DNA of 64,000 nt from Chrysaora quinquecirrha (Eukaryota; Cnidaria; Scyphozoa; Semaeostomeae; Pelagiidae): assembly GCA_014526335.1 (NCBI GenBank), contig JACTAT010000006.1:2698450-2762449 (forward strand). Reading direction: 5' to 3'. A program made the position numbers and the translations under genes. This document shows positions 47,401 to 57,700 of the stretch, one piece after another. Below the pieces are notes generated by a model. The model worked only from the letters and a program-made list of their open reading frames with translations. It made no database searches and was not told the DNA's origin. How positions within the stretch are numbered: position 1 is the stretch's first letter; every line of letters begins with the position of its first letter.

Positions 47401-50400
47401 AGTTGATACTGATTTTTTGATTACCTGATACAACAAGACCCCCATATGAAAAGCTCTATCTGCTATGAACCCTAGAATACGATCTGCAGCCATATTGCAC
47501 GAGTCTTTAAAACCAATCCTCCCGACAAAGCTGCTAAGTAGACTGGCACATTAGAAGGCTCCAAGGAGCTGTGGCGTTATAGCTTACTCCAGTTTGCTTG
47601 TGATGACGGAAGCTCAATGAGGACGGGGTTCGAGCTCCAGCTACGGTATAGCGTTACAGCTGGGGTCAAGGTCTCGATTAGTCAACCTACTACTGAGATC
47701 TTAGCGACTGGTGCTAAATACATCATTTTCCCTAAATCTTCTCCTTCGCTAGAAGAGTGCCTTTATAAAAATAGTCTATCACAATCTCTACATACAGTGT
47801 TAAATTACCTTGTAATGATTCTCTTTCTTTGTGTAATTGTTTCGATGCTGCTACCATGAAGTCGTAGCCCATTTTCTGCAGCTCTAAAGGATCTATAAAT
47901 GAAGGTTATTATAAAAATAACGATATAAAAGTATTACTGATGATTTTTTCTCTTTAAAACCTGGTCACAAGACGAGCTTCAAATTTTACGAGAGCAAGAC
48001 GAGTTTAGGCGAACACTGCACCGTTTAACATGAAAGACTGAATTATAAGCTATCAGATCGGAACGGTCAAAAACTCTTTTGCTTGTAGTTTTAAGAAACC
48101 TCCATCTCCATTCAGCGAGAATTTACCTGTAATTGCTGCTAGCTCTGTCGGATTTCTGACTACAGTAAGATCTTTCTTTGTTTCCTGTAAAATGTAAGAA
48201 TTATAATGTCAAAACGGACAAAACTCAGTTAAAATAGTGGACTGCAGTCAAAGGTGTATTGAAGCAGTCAAAGGTGTATTGTTATTGCTTTAGCAAGACG
48301 AACCTGCAGATCCCCAGCAATGCTACTTAGAATACATAAAATACAAGAATTAAGCTACATCAACCTCATCCCCAGGGTGAATAGGCCTCTACATGAAACT
48401 CCGCTGTTCATATTCGACCCTGGAAGCGGCCTTGTCTATTCGCAATTTGATAGGCTGTTTAAACAATAGAAATTTTAAGTGACGTCACAGTTTCTTCAAA
48501 ATTTCACACCAAAATAGGCCGAAAACTGTGTAAAAACATCTATAAAAACCAAAAATGATGCTAAATGAGATATTGTATCTTGCCTTACAGTTATCAATGA
48601 AATTCTTTGCATTTCCTTTCTAAGAACATCTGCTTCCAGAATCTGCATCTTGTTTTTATGCATAGGCCAAAATTGCCAGTATTTTGGCAGATTTTGTGGC
48701 CGGTACCAGGGCCAAAGTCGATTTGACAGTTGAGATTTGAGGAAATTCGATTTGGGGCTTGGGGACGAGGCTGAAGCTACATTTATTCTCTATAAGAAAC
48801 CGAAAAGAAAGGTCCAGTAATGAGCGTTTCTGAGAAATGAAAGCTTCTTTAGAGTTACTTAAACGAATCTAAAAAAACCATCCGGATTGGTATGGGTATG
48901 GCCAAAAATGTTACTATAGCTACCTCGTTTTCCTCTTTTATTTTGTTTTCTTGTTTGTTTGGAAGATGACTTGGAGATCGACGGATCCATGGCTTTTTAC
49001 AAGAATCGTTATCTGCAACAGAAATTTTGATATTAGTCGATTTCGTTGGAGATCCTTTTTTATGAAACTCGTACGGCTGTTCGAATGCATTATATCGCAT
49101 GCTTAGAACGCAGACACCCTACACAAGTCCTCAAGTCCCTAACTTTCGCTCATATTGAATTGAATTGAACTTGTCGCTGTTGTTCACAGTCAGAAGTTTC
49201 AGCGTTCACTAATTCAATTCAATAGCGATAGCTACGACTCATGCTACGACTCGACTCGTGAAATCAGCTACATTGAGCGGATCGTTGGGATAGATTCTAT
49301 TTTCGTCCTTTTCTCGTTCACCTTTTCATCCATTGTCTTCTGTGTTTCCTTCCGTTACATACTCAAATACTGCACTGGCACCAGAACTAACTATTCTGCC
49401 CGAGGGGCAATTCACTTATTCGTACACCTTTGCTTGAGATCCCATAGCCTTGATGGAAATTCCTTGAAAATCCTTGAAAATCCTCAGACCTATCCACGCA
49501 TCATCTTTGCTTGGAAACGTTCTCTTGTGATTTTAAAACGTTGTTTTGCGCATTTTGTGCCAGTATGGTTGTAACTATTACTTCACGATGTTTCTACTAC
49601 ACTACCGTTCGAAAAGTTTGGAAACGGTCGCTTAAAATGGCCGCCAACAGCGGCCAAGGGCCTAATCCAAGAAATTTTCATTTTAAAAGTCAGAGGTCAT
49701 GCGGCCATTATCTTGCTAAGTTTCGGCGGGAAAATGTTCGTCACTGCACTCGCCATCATTTTAAATCGAAAGGAGAAGATTATTTCGATGGTATAATAGA
49801 AAAGTACACAAAACTGAGAAGCTTTGCCTTCAAAACCAAGAAAAAGATTTTAGGACTACTGATCTGAAATTATGGGAAAGAGAGGGGTTTCGTTACTCCA
49901 AGATGGAAAATTTTGCAGTTATTTGAAGCCCAGTTGTTTTAGCTTTTCCGTTGTAGTAAAAGTTTTCTTGAAATATCGATATTTTACAAAGTTAATCAGG
50001 GTTAAAGTTTTCTAAACATTTTTCAGGTGAGCCATTTTTAAAGGGTCTTTTTCAACAACAAATGTTTTGTCAGGTATTAGACTAAAAAAGAGGCAAGATC
50101 AAAACAATTCAAACACATATTCGAAAACTAGAATAAATGAGCAGTACTTTATCAAAATTTTAGAGTTATCAGTCATTTTACGAGGGAGCAGAACGATATT
50201 TGAAAAACCACACTCTTCTGTCATGTTATAAGTTCACTCACCTGAAAAATGTTTAGAAAACTTTAACCCTGATTAACTTTGTAAAAATCGATATTTCAGG
50301 AAAACTTTTACTACAACGGAAAAGCTAAAACAACTGGGCTTCAAATAACTGCAAAATTTTCCATCTTGGAGTAACGAAACCCCTCTCTTTCCCATAATTT

Positions 50401-52115
50401 CAGATCAGTAGTCCTAAAAATCTTTTCCTTGGTTTTTGAAGGCAAAGCTTCTCAGTTTTTGTGTATTTTTCTATTATACCATCGAAATAATCTTCTCCTT
50501 TCGATTTAAAATGATGGCGAGTGCAGTGACGAACATTTTCCCGCCGAAACTTAGCAAGATAATGGCCGCATGACCTCTGACTGTTAAAATGAAAATTTCT
50601 TGATTAGGCCCTTGGCCGCTGTTGGCGGCCATTTTAAGCGACCGTTTCCAAACTTTTCGAACGGTAGTGTAATATGCTGCCCATGTATACAATAGATGAA
50701 GCTGTTCTCTTTCGAGATGTGCTGCATCGCCATTATCTAAATTTCACCAATAGTAGTTTCAAAAATACCAGACTTGTTTGATGAAATTTGGGATCAGTAA
50801 CCCTGCATGTTAATAGGGGTTCCTTTTCTGACTTAAAAACTATAATTTTTTATATTTATATGGGGCATCCGTTATTTCGAACATTCGCTATCTCGAACAA
50901 ATTCCAGTTTCCCTTGAGAGTTCGAGATAGCGGATGTCAACTGTATAGAAGTTTGTGACGTCAAGGATCATTTTCAATGTATGCGAGTACGCAGTTTTTC
51001 AAGGTTTCTGAAATTTGTCAAGAAAGTTTAGAGAAATGTCGAGAAGTGATTTTTAAGAAGTTTGCGCAGTTAGTTGGGTCATTCTGAGGTTGTAGAGTCA
51101 CGTGTGATCACATTCTTATATATTGAAAATGATCCTTGACGTCACAAACTTTGTGGTTTTTTGACGTAACAGAATTAGTAATTCTGTCATCGTCATCTGA
51201 TTTACAGTACTTGTGGTTGGGTTTGGTGCTGTGTTCTTTCTTTGACGGTTTTTAATTACAGTAAAGAGAATCGTACTTTTTGTTTTGCGTCAAAAACCAA
51301 ATGAAAATAAGTTATTTGACTTTAGAAATTGAACCTAAATCATCAAGCAGACAATTAGTTACATGTTTTTTATAAGGAACCTTTGGTCTGAGTTGAGGTT
51401 GGAGTTCCTTAATTTTTCAACAAAATGAGGCTGAAAGTTCCTTATACTGTTCCTTGTCGTGGGATATGTATAAATACTAATTTTTACAGCAAATTCATAG
51501 AAACTATTCTTTATTTCTAACTTTAAGTATAAATGGTGCCTTTTGGGGAAGAACGATGGGAAATATATTGTACTTCTGTTCCTTTTCGTACAAACCGTCT
51601 TGTTCTTTAAAAAAGAGTTGCTTAGTTTTTTCATCTGAGCCTCGACAATTCCTTAAAGTTCCTTAATTTTCAGCCTTGAGTTCCTTATAAAGGTGTTCCT
51701 TATTAAAAAAACGTGTAAATAATCTGGTGGACAAGAAAAGTTTCCTCAAAGATACATTCATGCGAGGGGCATTCCACTCTTTGAAAAAGCGTACAATATT
51801 CTATTGAAACACAAAGGATTCATACAAGATTTCTATGAAAACAATACAACAGAGATACCAGCCAAGGGAATACGAGTTTCCAAGGAGCAAGGAGCCCAAG
51901 ATTACCCCAGATTGCCCCTCAAATTCATAGGCTCTCATAGCGATAGGTATCTACCATACCAGTGTATGTATGTTTCCCGAAATCAATACATCAAAACCTA
52001 CCCTGATATGAGCCTTCGTAAGATCTCTTCTTGGCATTAGGCTTCATGTCACTGTTGCTGTTACGAGACATTTTTATTTTCTTGACAATTCTTTTTTCTT
52101 TCTCAACAAAGATAC
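44456..52115 (-). CDS. Coiled-coil protein of unknown function, 11 coding exons
   Basis: Exons (minus): 52,115-52,002 (ATG at 52,071), 49,012-48,924, 48,184-48,127, 47,892-47,809, 47,363-47,280, 46,553-46,479, 46,209-46,135, 45,700-45,638, 45,479-45,447, 45,141-45,028, 44,592-44,456 (stop). All junctions keep the frame and all but one intron are phase 1. The protein starts MSRNSNSDMKPNAKKRSYEG, has a basic N-terminus (KKPWIRRSPSHLPNKQ), then a central coiled coil of heptad-like K/E/L segments (KQVKDLEKEKKSAEIKY, EELEEKIDAL-type repeats). It ends in a globular-looking piece (IETLQTCRKVVENHMRKF, AAIHFFLQRYIGSDPLPS) and an acidic tail. An upstream non-coding exon probably ends at 52,716 (GGATAG|GTAAGTG). 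I do not recognise the family. Possible roles such as scaffold or centrosomal/cytoskeletal factor are only typical for coiled coils. Confidence 0.72.
44655..45005. repeat. G-rich dispersed repeat R4, copy 1
   Basis: GTCGGAATAGGCGGGGGAGG, ATAAGCGGGGGTCCTAATAAG and GGACGGCAATTAGACACC recur in order at 58,680-58,955 (GGAATAGGCGGGG, AATAAGCGGGGGTCC, GGCAATTGGGTAC). Outer ends CCCTAATTGC and GCAATTAG are inverted, so it is probably a MITE. It lies in the last intron of the coiled-coil gene. Confidence 0.6.
45231..45310. repeat. MITE end with GCGCC palindrome
   Basis: ACCGTATTTCCTAGATTAAG followed by CGCCGGGGCGCTTATTT and GGGGCATTTATTTTGGG. This pattern is familiar from a high-copy inverted-repeat element of invertebrate, including cnidarian, genomes. 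Only one end is clear. Confidence 0.45.
45745..45990 (+). repeat. GAT/TGA-type microsatellite
   Basis: Imperfect (GAT)n/(ATG)n/(TTATGA)n tracts, about 245 bases, in an intron of the coiled-coil gene. No coding. Confidence 0.9.
47568..47735 (+). repeat. SINE group 1, copy 2 (plus)
   Basis: AGCTGTGGCGTTATAGCTTA, GGGGTTCGAGCTCCAGCTAC (box B) and AGCTGGGGTCAAGGTCTCGA then TTAGTCAACCTACTACTGAG. It matches the copy at 55,713. Located in an intron of the coiled-coil gene. Confidence 0.7.
49135..49262. repeat. Short palindromic MITE (TTGAATTGAA ends), copy 2
   Basis: TTTCGCTCATATTGAATTGA at the left; TAATTCAATTCAATAGCGAT at the right. The two ends are inverted repeats of each other and match 37,135-37,262. 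Confidence 0.7.
49395..49490. repeat. Dispersed repeat 'GAGGGGCAATTCACT', copy 1
   Basis: CCGAGGGGCAATTCACT ... GATGGAAATTCCTTGAAAATCC recurs at 53,275-53,370 (ACGAGGGGCAATTCACT ... CATGGAAATCCGTTGGAAATCC), and its first part again near 51,760. Function unknown. Confidence 0.5.
49600..50669. mobile_element. Foldback Tc1/mariner-type element with 430-bp inverted arms
   Basis: Arms 49,600-50,031 and 50,236-50,669 are near-perfect inverted repeats around a roughly 204-bp loop. Ends read CACTACCGTTCGAAAAGTTT and are flanked by TA on both sides, the target duplication of the Tc1/mariner group; a CACTACCGTTC end is usual for that group. Each arm contains the same open stretch (TTVRKVWKRSLKMAANSGQG), an arm translation rather than a gene. 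No transposase is present, so it is non-autonomous. It lies in the first coding intron of the coiled-coil gene. Confidence 0.88.
50862..50944. repeat. pogo/Tigger-like inverted ends
   Basis: CATCCGTTATTTCGAACATT and GTTCGAGATAGCGGATGTCA face each other across 45 bases, ending in ...GTCAACTGTA. This resembles a minimal element built from pogo/Tigger ends (CAGTTGACATCCGCTATCTC on the other strand). Confidence 0.5.
50947..51152. repeat. Inverted-repeat element with CRE-like GTGACGTCA ends
   Basis: AAGTTTGTGACGTCAAGGAT and CATTTTCAATG at the left are repeated inverted at the right (ending ATCCTTGACGTCACAAACTT). Arms are about 33 bp around 140 bp. Each arm carries TGACGTCA, the CREB/ATF consensus. 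Non-coding. Confidence 0.7.
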
Positions 52116-52799
52116 CTAGAACGAATGAAATATTTTATCTCTTGCGTATCGTATGAAGGAAGAAAGACACTGGTCGATATAACCAGACTACACTTGAGAA
52201 AGAATTTACGTCACCTATGTCACCTATGAATTAAAACAGAAAAGAAATAAAAGCAACCATTGTTTATGCTAATTATTTATGCAAATACAGAAACATTTTT
52301 GTTGTATTTCCACAGCGGTAATTAGCGTTGCAAAATTTTGCGAGATTTGAAATTTAAAAGTTTGTAGGCCTATACTGTAGCCTTTAAAACTATAGCAAAC
52401 ATCAGTGAATGAGAATTCCACCAAAGATTACGAAAATATAAATTGTAGAAAAAATATGAAAAGGTCAATTTGAACCACAAAAAATTGAAAAAAAAATATA
52501 GATAGCCCATAGGTGAACACTTCAAAGGCACGGTTGGTAGGCAGATTGATTGATAGGCCTAACTGGCTTGGCTTGAGCTTCAATTTTTGCCTCCCCTCCT
52601 CCAAAAAACCTGAAAATCAGTTAGCACCCATCAATAAAATCAAAAAGATATTCACATAAAAGAAAATATGTTAAAACAACTAACGTTTTAACGACCAAAT
52701 TTTAGTTTCACTTACCTATCCGATTCCTCCGTTTGCTTCTGATGTTTGTGGCCACGTGCGATGCGATCTTATCTGATTTGCCTGGCAACACTTCAACGC

Positions 52800-54645
52800 C
52801 AAAAAATCGGCGACTGCCGGTGTTCTTTTTCAGACACCGGAGTTCTTTTTCTGTGTATTCGCAAATTAATGTGTCAAAAATATCCCGGTAGTAGAAATTT
52901 TAATTCCCAGGTGACAAATTACGCTAGAGATCTTCGCACGCGAGCAAAACACAAATTGTAACTTCAGAACTGGAGTGAAAGTCACAAATCTCGTCCATTT
53001 ATTTCATTTCTTGTTCTTATATTCCGATTCCGGGTTTAAAACAATCCAAAAGGATTATAGTTGCTTTAGCCCACAATAACAATAGATAATGAATCACACA
53101 GATGACTGCATGAACTGCTGTAAACTGCTTAGATTTGACGTAAAAGAAGCATGGGTCACCTTCCTGTTGTTTTTTGTTCACATACACTGAAAGCGATTTT
53201 TCTTAGATTTTTTTAGCTTTTAATTTCATTCAAACGATAGATCTATTGCTTCTGTGGTTTCAGTCAGATGCCTTTGAGACGAGGGGCAATTCACTCTTTG
53301 GAAATCTCGAACGCTCTGGCTAGAAAACCTATAGTTTTCATGGAAATCCGTTGGAAATCCTTTATTTTCATCGCTCAAGACGGGCGAAAAAGAATACATA
53401 ACAGTGCATAAATAATGCTGAAATTAAGTGACTGAAGTTTCAAGAAACTATACTATCCCCAACCCAATGTCCCGGCAGGAATTTCAAGAAGAAAAGTTAC
53501 CGTTTCAGTCTGAAAGCAGTCCGATGCGTAATTCCCTTGGGGGTCCCTTGCATGGTGCGCCACAGGGTATCCGCGACGGCCGATCGCAACCAAAGGAACC
53601 GAGATTTCTTTTTTAATACTCTATCCAGAGCGGTCAAGGATTCTAATCTTAAGTCGTAGTTTACCATAATTATAAATTCCCCTCGTAGGGGTCTCGTATT
53701 CAAGCATCCCCCCATCCCTTACAGTGTGGAGCGTGTGGAGTTTCTTTCCTCCGACGAGTTTCTGATGTTCTGTTATTTTCAGTTGTCCCTTCAAGCTTGT
53801 TCAAAAGTACGAGGTAAATATAAGCTACAAAGTGGTGCAACAACAGGTCGAGAATATGGTCATCAAACATCAGTGGGCCGGGCCCTCTGCATTGATCAGG
53901 CAGAGAAGGGTCATATATGTATGTCATAGTCCATATGTTGCGTCACCAGAAATTAAAAAATCCAGACGGTCCCAGAGGAATGGAAAGACCCAGCGGTAGC
54001 CCCCATCCATTTTACAACTGTCAAAGGATGTAGGATGTAGGAGCGGGTCGTGTAATTGTGCAAGGCCTTAGGAGGGGTTTTTGCGGAAAAAAATAACAAA
54101 ACTCCAATTTTTGGGGGTCCCTTCGGAGTTCAGGCCTCGGAGCTTCAGCCCTGCCGGACTCCCCCCTCTCTACAGTAATGGCAGCAGCAGCAGCTTCATC
54201 TCTCCTTCACAAAAGCCAAAAGAGAGGGACTGCGCAAGTCCATTCCAAATGTTAGCATGAACGAGCTAAATGCGACATCTTATCGACATATCACCTTAAT
54301 CTAGCTATACACCAAAACGATACATACAAAAATTTAAGCTCAAAACCATATATACAACTTTCAGCCACTGAATTTACTAAGTATCATTACCGTTGTCTTT
54401 GTTTCTGTTCGTACTTTTTCTAAAGATCTTTTTAATGTCTGCCTGCGATGAGCCTTTTCCTACAAGGGAACACAAAGAGGTTTTCATGCTTGATGCTTCA
54501 TGGTGACTACTACCCTGGGTGGGTGACTACAAAGGGCAGCACTTGAATCTGATTTTCCGAAGTAGCCATGTACTGTACTTTATTCGTAGCTCTAACACCG
54601 GACCTCTACTAGGCCAAATTTCGCGCGAAGAGAAAGGCGTCACTA
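52800..54645. other. Spacer between coiled-coil and GTPase genes
   Basis: Several short frames, none with a motif that I recognise. It contains one copy of the GAGGGGCAATTCACT repeat (53,275-53,370). The left edge (about 52,716-52,800) should hold the first exon and promoter of the coiled-coil gene. Confidence 0.45.
53275..53370. repeat. Dispersed repeat 'GAGGGGCAATTCACT', copy 2
   Basis: See 49,395-49,490; the start and end blocks match and the middle has diverged. Confidence 0.5.
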
Positions 54646-54649
54646 CAGA

Positions 54650-54793
54650 GACAGTCCCCTTGTTCCCTGGAGTTTTGTAGGATTATTTTTCATGTTGATA
54701 GTCAAGTGGGTGGATAGGGAGGATTTTACCTGATCCCTGTTTCCCAATGGATACATTTCGCATGTTCCCATGTTCCCTGGAACCCCTAAGCGA
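54650..54793. repeat. Dispersed repeat R3, shorter copy
   Basis: Matches 40,430-40,615 from TTCCCTGGAGTTTTGTAGGA to CTGGAACCCCTAA with about 50 internal bases missing. Its right end overlaps the stop codon of the GTPase gene. Confidence 0.65.
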
Positions 54794-57700
54794 TACTCAG
54801 TAGAGGATCAAAAATTTGACTCAGAGATTTGACTCTATGAGTAGATAGCTGTGGAGTTGTTGTTGTTAACTTTTTGTTGCTTTTACTGCTTGTCAAGAGT
54901 GGGATGAAATGCAATAAGTCCAGTGAAAAAGGAGCATGCCAACCAAACTTGAAAGTTCTCTCGCCCCCAACCTTCATTATTTTACCTGCACAAAGAAAAT
55001 TAACAATAGATACGGTCTCCTTTCTTTTACTGCTATAAGCAATCCGATTGGAGGTCGGCAAAATCCCATGCATCGATTGGCTAAAAAATCGAGAAACTTG
55101 GAATTACCTGCCGAAGTTGCCATTCTTTTCACAAGCCACGTGAAAGGTTCTTGCAGAGTTTTCCTACTCGACGTCAAAACTTCAAATAATTTAACTAGAA
55201 GAGAAGAAAAATGGAATGGAATCCTCGCCCTCTCTCGAATAAGTACCCATCTTTGGTTAAAGATACCATTAAGTTGGTCCCTGACACCCTTTTGATGTGT
55301 AGATATGTGCAAGCTCTTGGTAGATTTTAATCGACAGGCACCTTTTGCCAGTTGCTTCAAAACGTACTTTTCTTCAGTACGATGCTTTATTCATGAATTC
55401 CAACTATGGCTCCTAAAGGTAATAATTGCTCCTACTACACAAGCCCCAGTTAACACTTACCAAACCGAAACTCATGCAAAACGGAGATCGCTCAAACGTA
55501 CTCGCTTTCGCTTAAAGCTAGCATACTTTTGGATATAGCGAACCATTCAAATTTTCTCTAAATCAACAGGCCAAACGTATAAACCTGGTGTATAACGTAC
55601 TCTGTTTAAAAGGAACCAAATAGACTAAATAGAATACTGCAGCTGAATTGAATACTGCAGCTACTGGTATCCCCTCAAGTACGGTAAAACGGGATTCTAC
55701 TGTCGCTATGTAGGTGCTGTGGCGTCGTGGTGAAATCCAGTTGACTCGTGGTGTCAGAAGCTCAGTGTGGTCAGGGTTCGAGCCCAGCCACGGTAGCGTC
55801 ACAGCCAGGGTCAAGGTCTCGATTAGTTAACCTACTACTGAGATCCTAGCGACTGGCGCTAAAACACCATTTCACCTTCACCTATGAATTTTGAGACATA
55901 GGATCCTTTCACAAGGTTATACCAATAGACCAAACTAATAACTACAGGAGGCGACTCTAAAAGTCCATTTTTAAACAACTGGTCAGCGCATCAATATCCA
56001 GGTCGATTAAGAAAGTGAAAAGGGGAACGTAGACGTATGATAATTCAACAAACCCTTCTCTGTGTCTGCCCATTTCATCAGGCGCTCATGATCACATTTT
56101 CTTTCCTCAGGTTTATCAATCTTTGTGCCTAACACCAAAATCGGGAACTAAAACAAAAATAAATATACATTATTTGAATAAAAAAAACGTAAAAATATGA
56201 GAGACAGTCGACTTGTTAAAGTCTCAGTTTCGTCCAATCCCTCAGTCAGTCTCGAGAGCGAGTCGAGGGAACGAGTGAACGAGAGGAGCGGTTCTCGGAA
56301 CTGAGACTTGCATCCGGCAATCTAAATTCAGAAGCAAAAGGATTCTCGGGACCACCGGACAGAAGACTGCAAGGATCGGACGGGACTGAGACGTTTAATA
56401 AGTGAAAGAAACAGGAGAAAAATGTTCAAGCTCTATAAACGAAAAGCTTGTTAAACGAAAAGCTTGTTTCTTATTTGGATGCATGACACATCAGTGACCA
56501 GGGAATCTCGCACACCCTTGCCATAAATCCTATTGATATCACCACTATGATATCACGAAATCACTATGAAATCCTTTTGTTCCAACAAGTATCTAGTACG
56601 CTAAGACTTGGGTAAAAAGTCTAAGTCATATCGTCTTCGAAAAGCATCATAAGAAAAATCCTTTGGTTATTTAAGATTTGTTCACATTGAACTTCAGTGT
56701 CGATATTTATGCATTCAAATACCACAAAAAAGACAAAAATACCTACATCTTTCCCCCTAACTCTGTCGATCTCATTTTTCAAATTTTCGACCAGTTTGAA
56801 GCTTCTTTCACAGCAGACACTGAATATTAGTATGAATCCCTGAAGGAAGAAAACCAATCTCAGTATATCAATGCATAGCTATTTGTCATGAATGACGAAT
56901 ACTAGGATAGACTTTTCCACAAGTGGCATACCAAAATAGACGGGATTCGAACGTTGACCGCATATGACCAGAGAGCCAACGATGTTTCAACAGAGCTTTA
57001 GATCTCAATTACATTCCCACATAACTCTCCAAGTCATACAGCCTAAGGCCCTGGTCAAATGATCAAACATGGTTGGTCCAACATTTGAGATTTAATTTTC
57101 AAGCTGAAAATTTTACCGTTTGGCCCATCCAAAAATATTCCTCGTCCATGTTTTCGAACTTTTTCAATAACATCACGCCACAATTTTGTCAAGTAGTGTT
57201 TTTTGACGTGGCCAAACGGTAAAACATTTGTTTTGAAGCAAATTTACAATGTTGGACCAACAGTGTTTGATCGTTTAATCAGGGCCTAGGCGTCTCCTCC
57301 AAGGGCCTAAGGGTCTCCTCCCGTAGGACTTCATTGTGTTTGGCCCATGTCGAACCTTCTTTAGCACCATACATATGTATATATATTTGTCTTGAATGGC
57401 GAATATCAGGGTAGATTTTTAAATGACATACCACATTAGATTTACTCGGCGATTTCATGAAGCTCTATAGTTTTTGTAGAAACGTCGTTGGCTCACTTGT
57501 CATGAGTTCCAGGTTCGAATACCATCTATTGTTGTATGCCACTTGTGGAAAAATCAATATATAGCTAAAAATATGTCTCGATATAAAGTTCTGAAGGTAA
57601 CTAATAAAAGGATAATATAAATCCAAGAAAAACACGAGTGTGCTTACATCTGCAATGTGAAGGTAGTGAGAAGGAACTTTTGGAGAATCGACATTCTAGA

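Noticed and set aside
49511..50692. Two similar small proteins (TTVRKVWKRSLKMAANSGQG) on opposite strands
   Set aside because: They are translations of the two inverted arms of the foldback element, not genes.
51804..52040. Plus-strand 78-codon frame (GFIQDFYENNTTEIPAKG...)
   Set aside because: It overlaps exon 1 of the coiled-coil gene on the other strand, which has a matching splice phase and start; no known motif supports the plus-strand frame.
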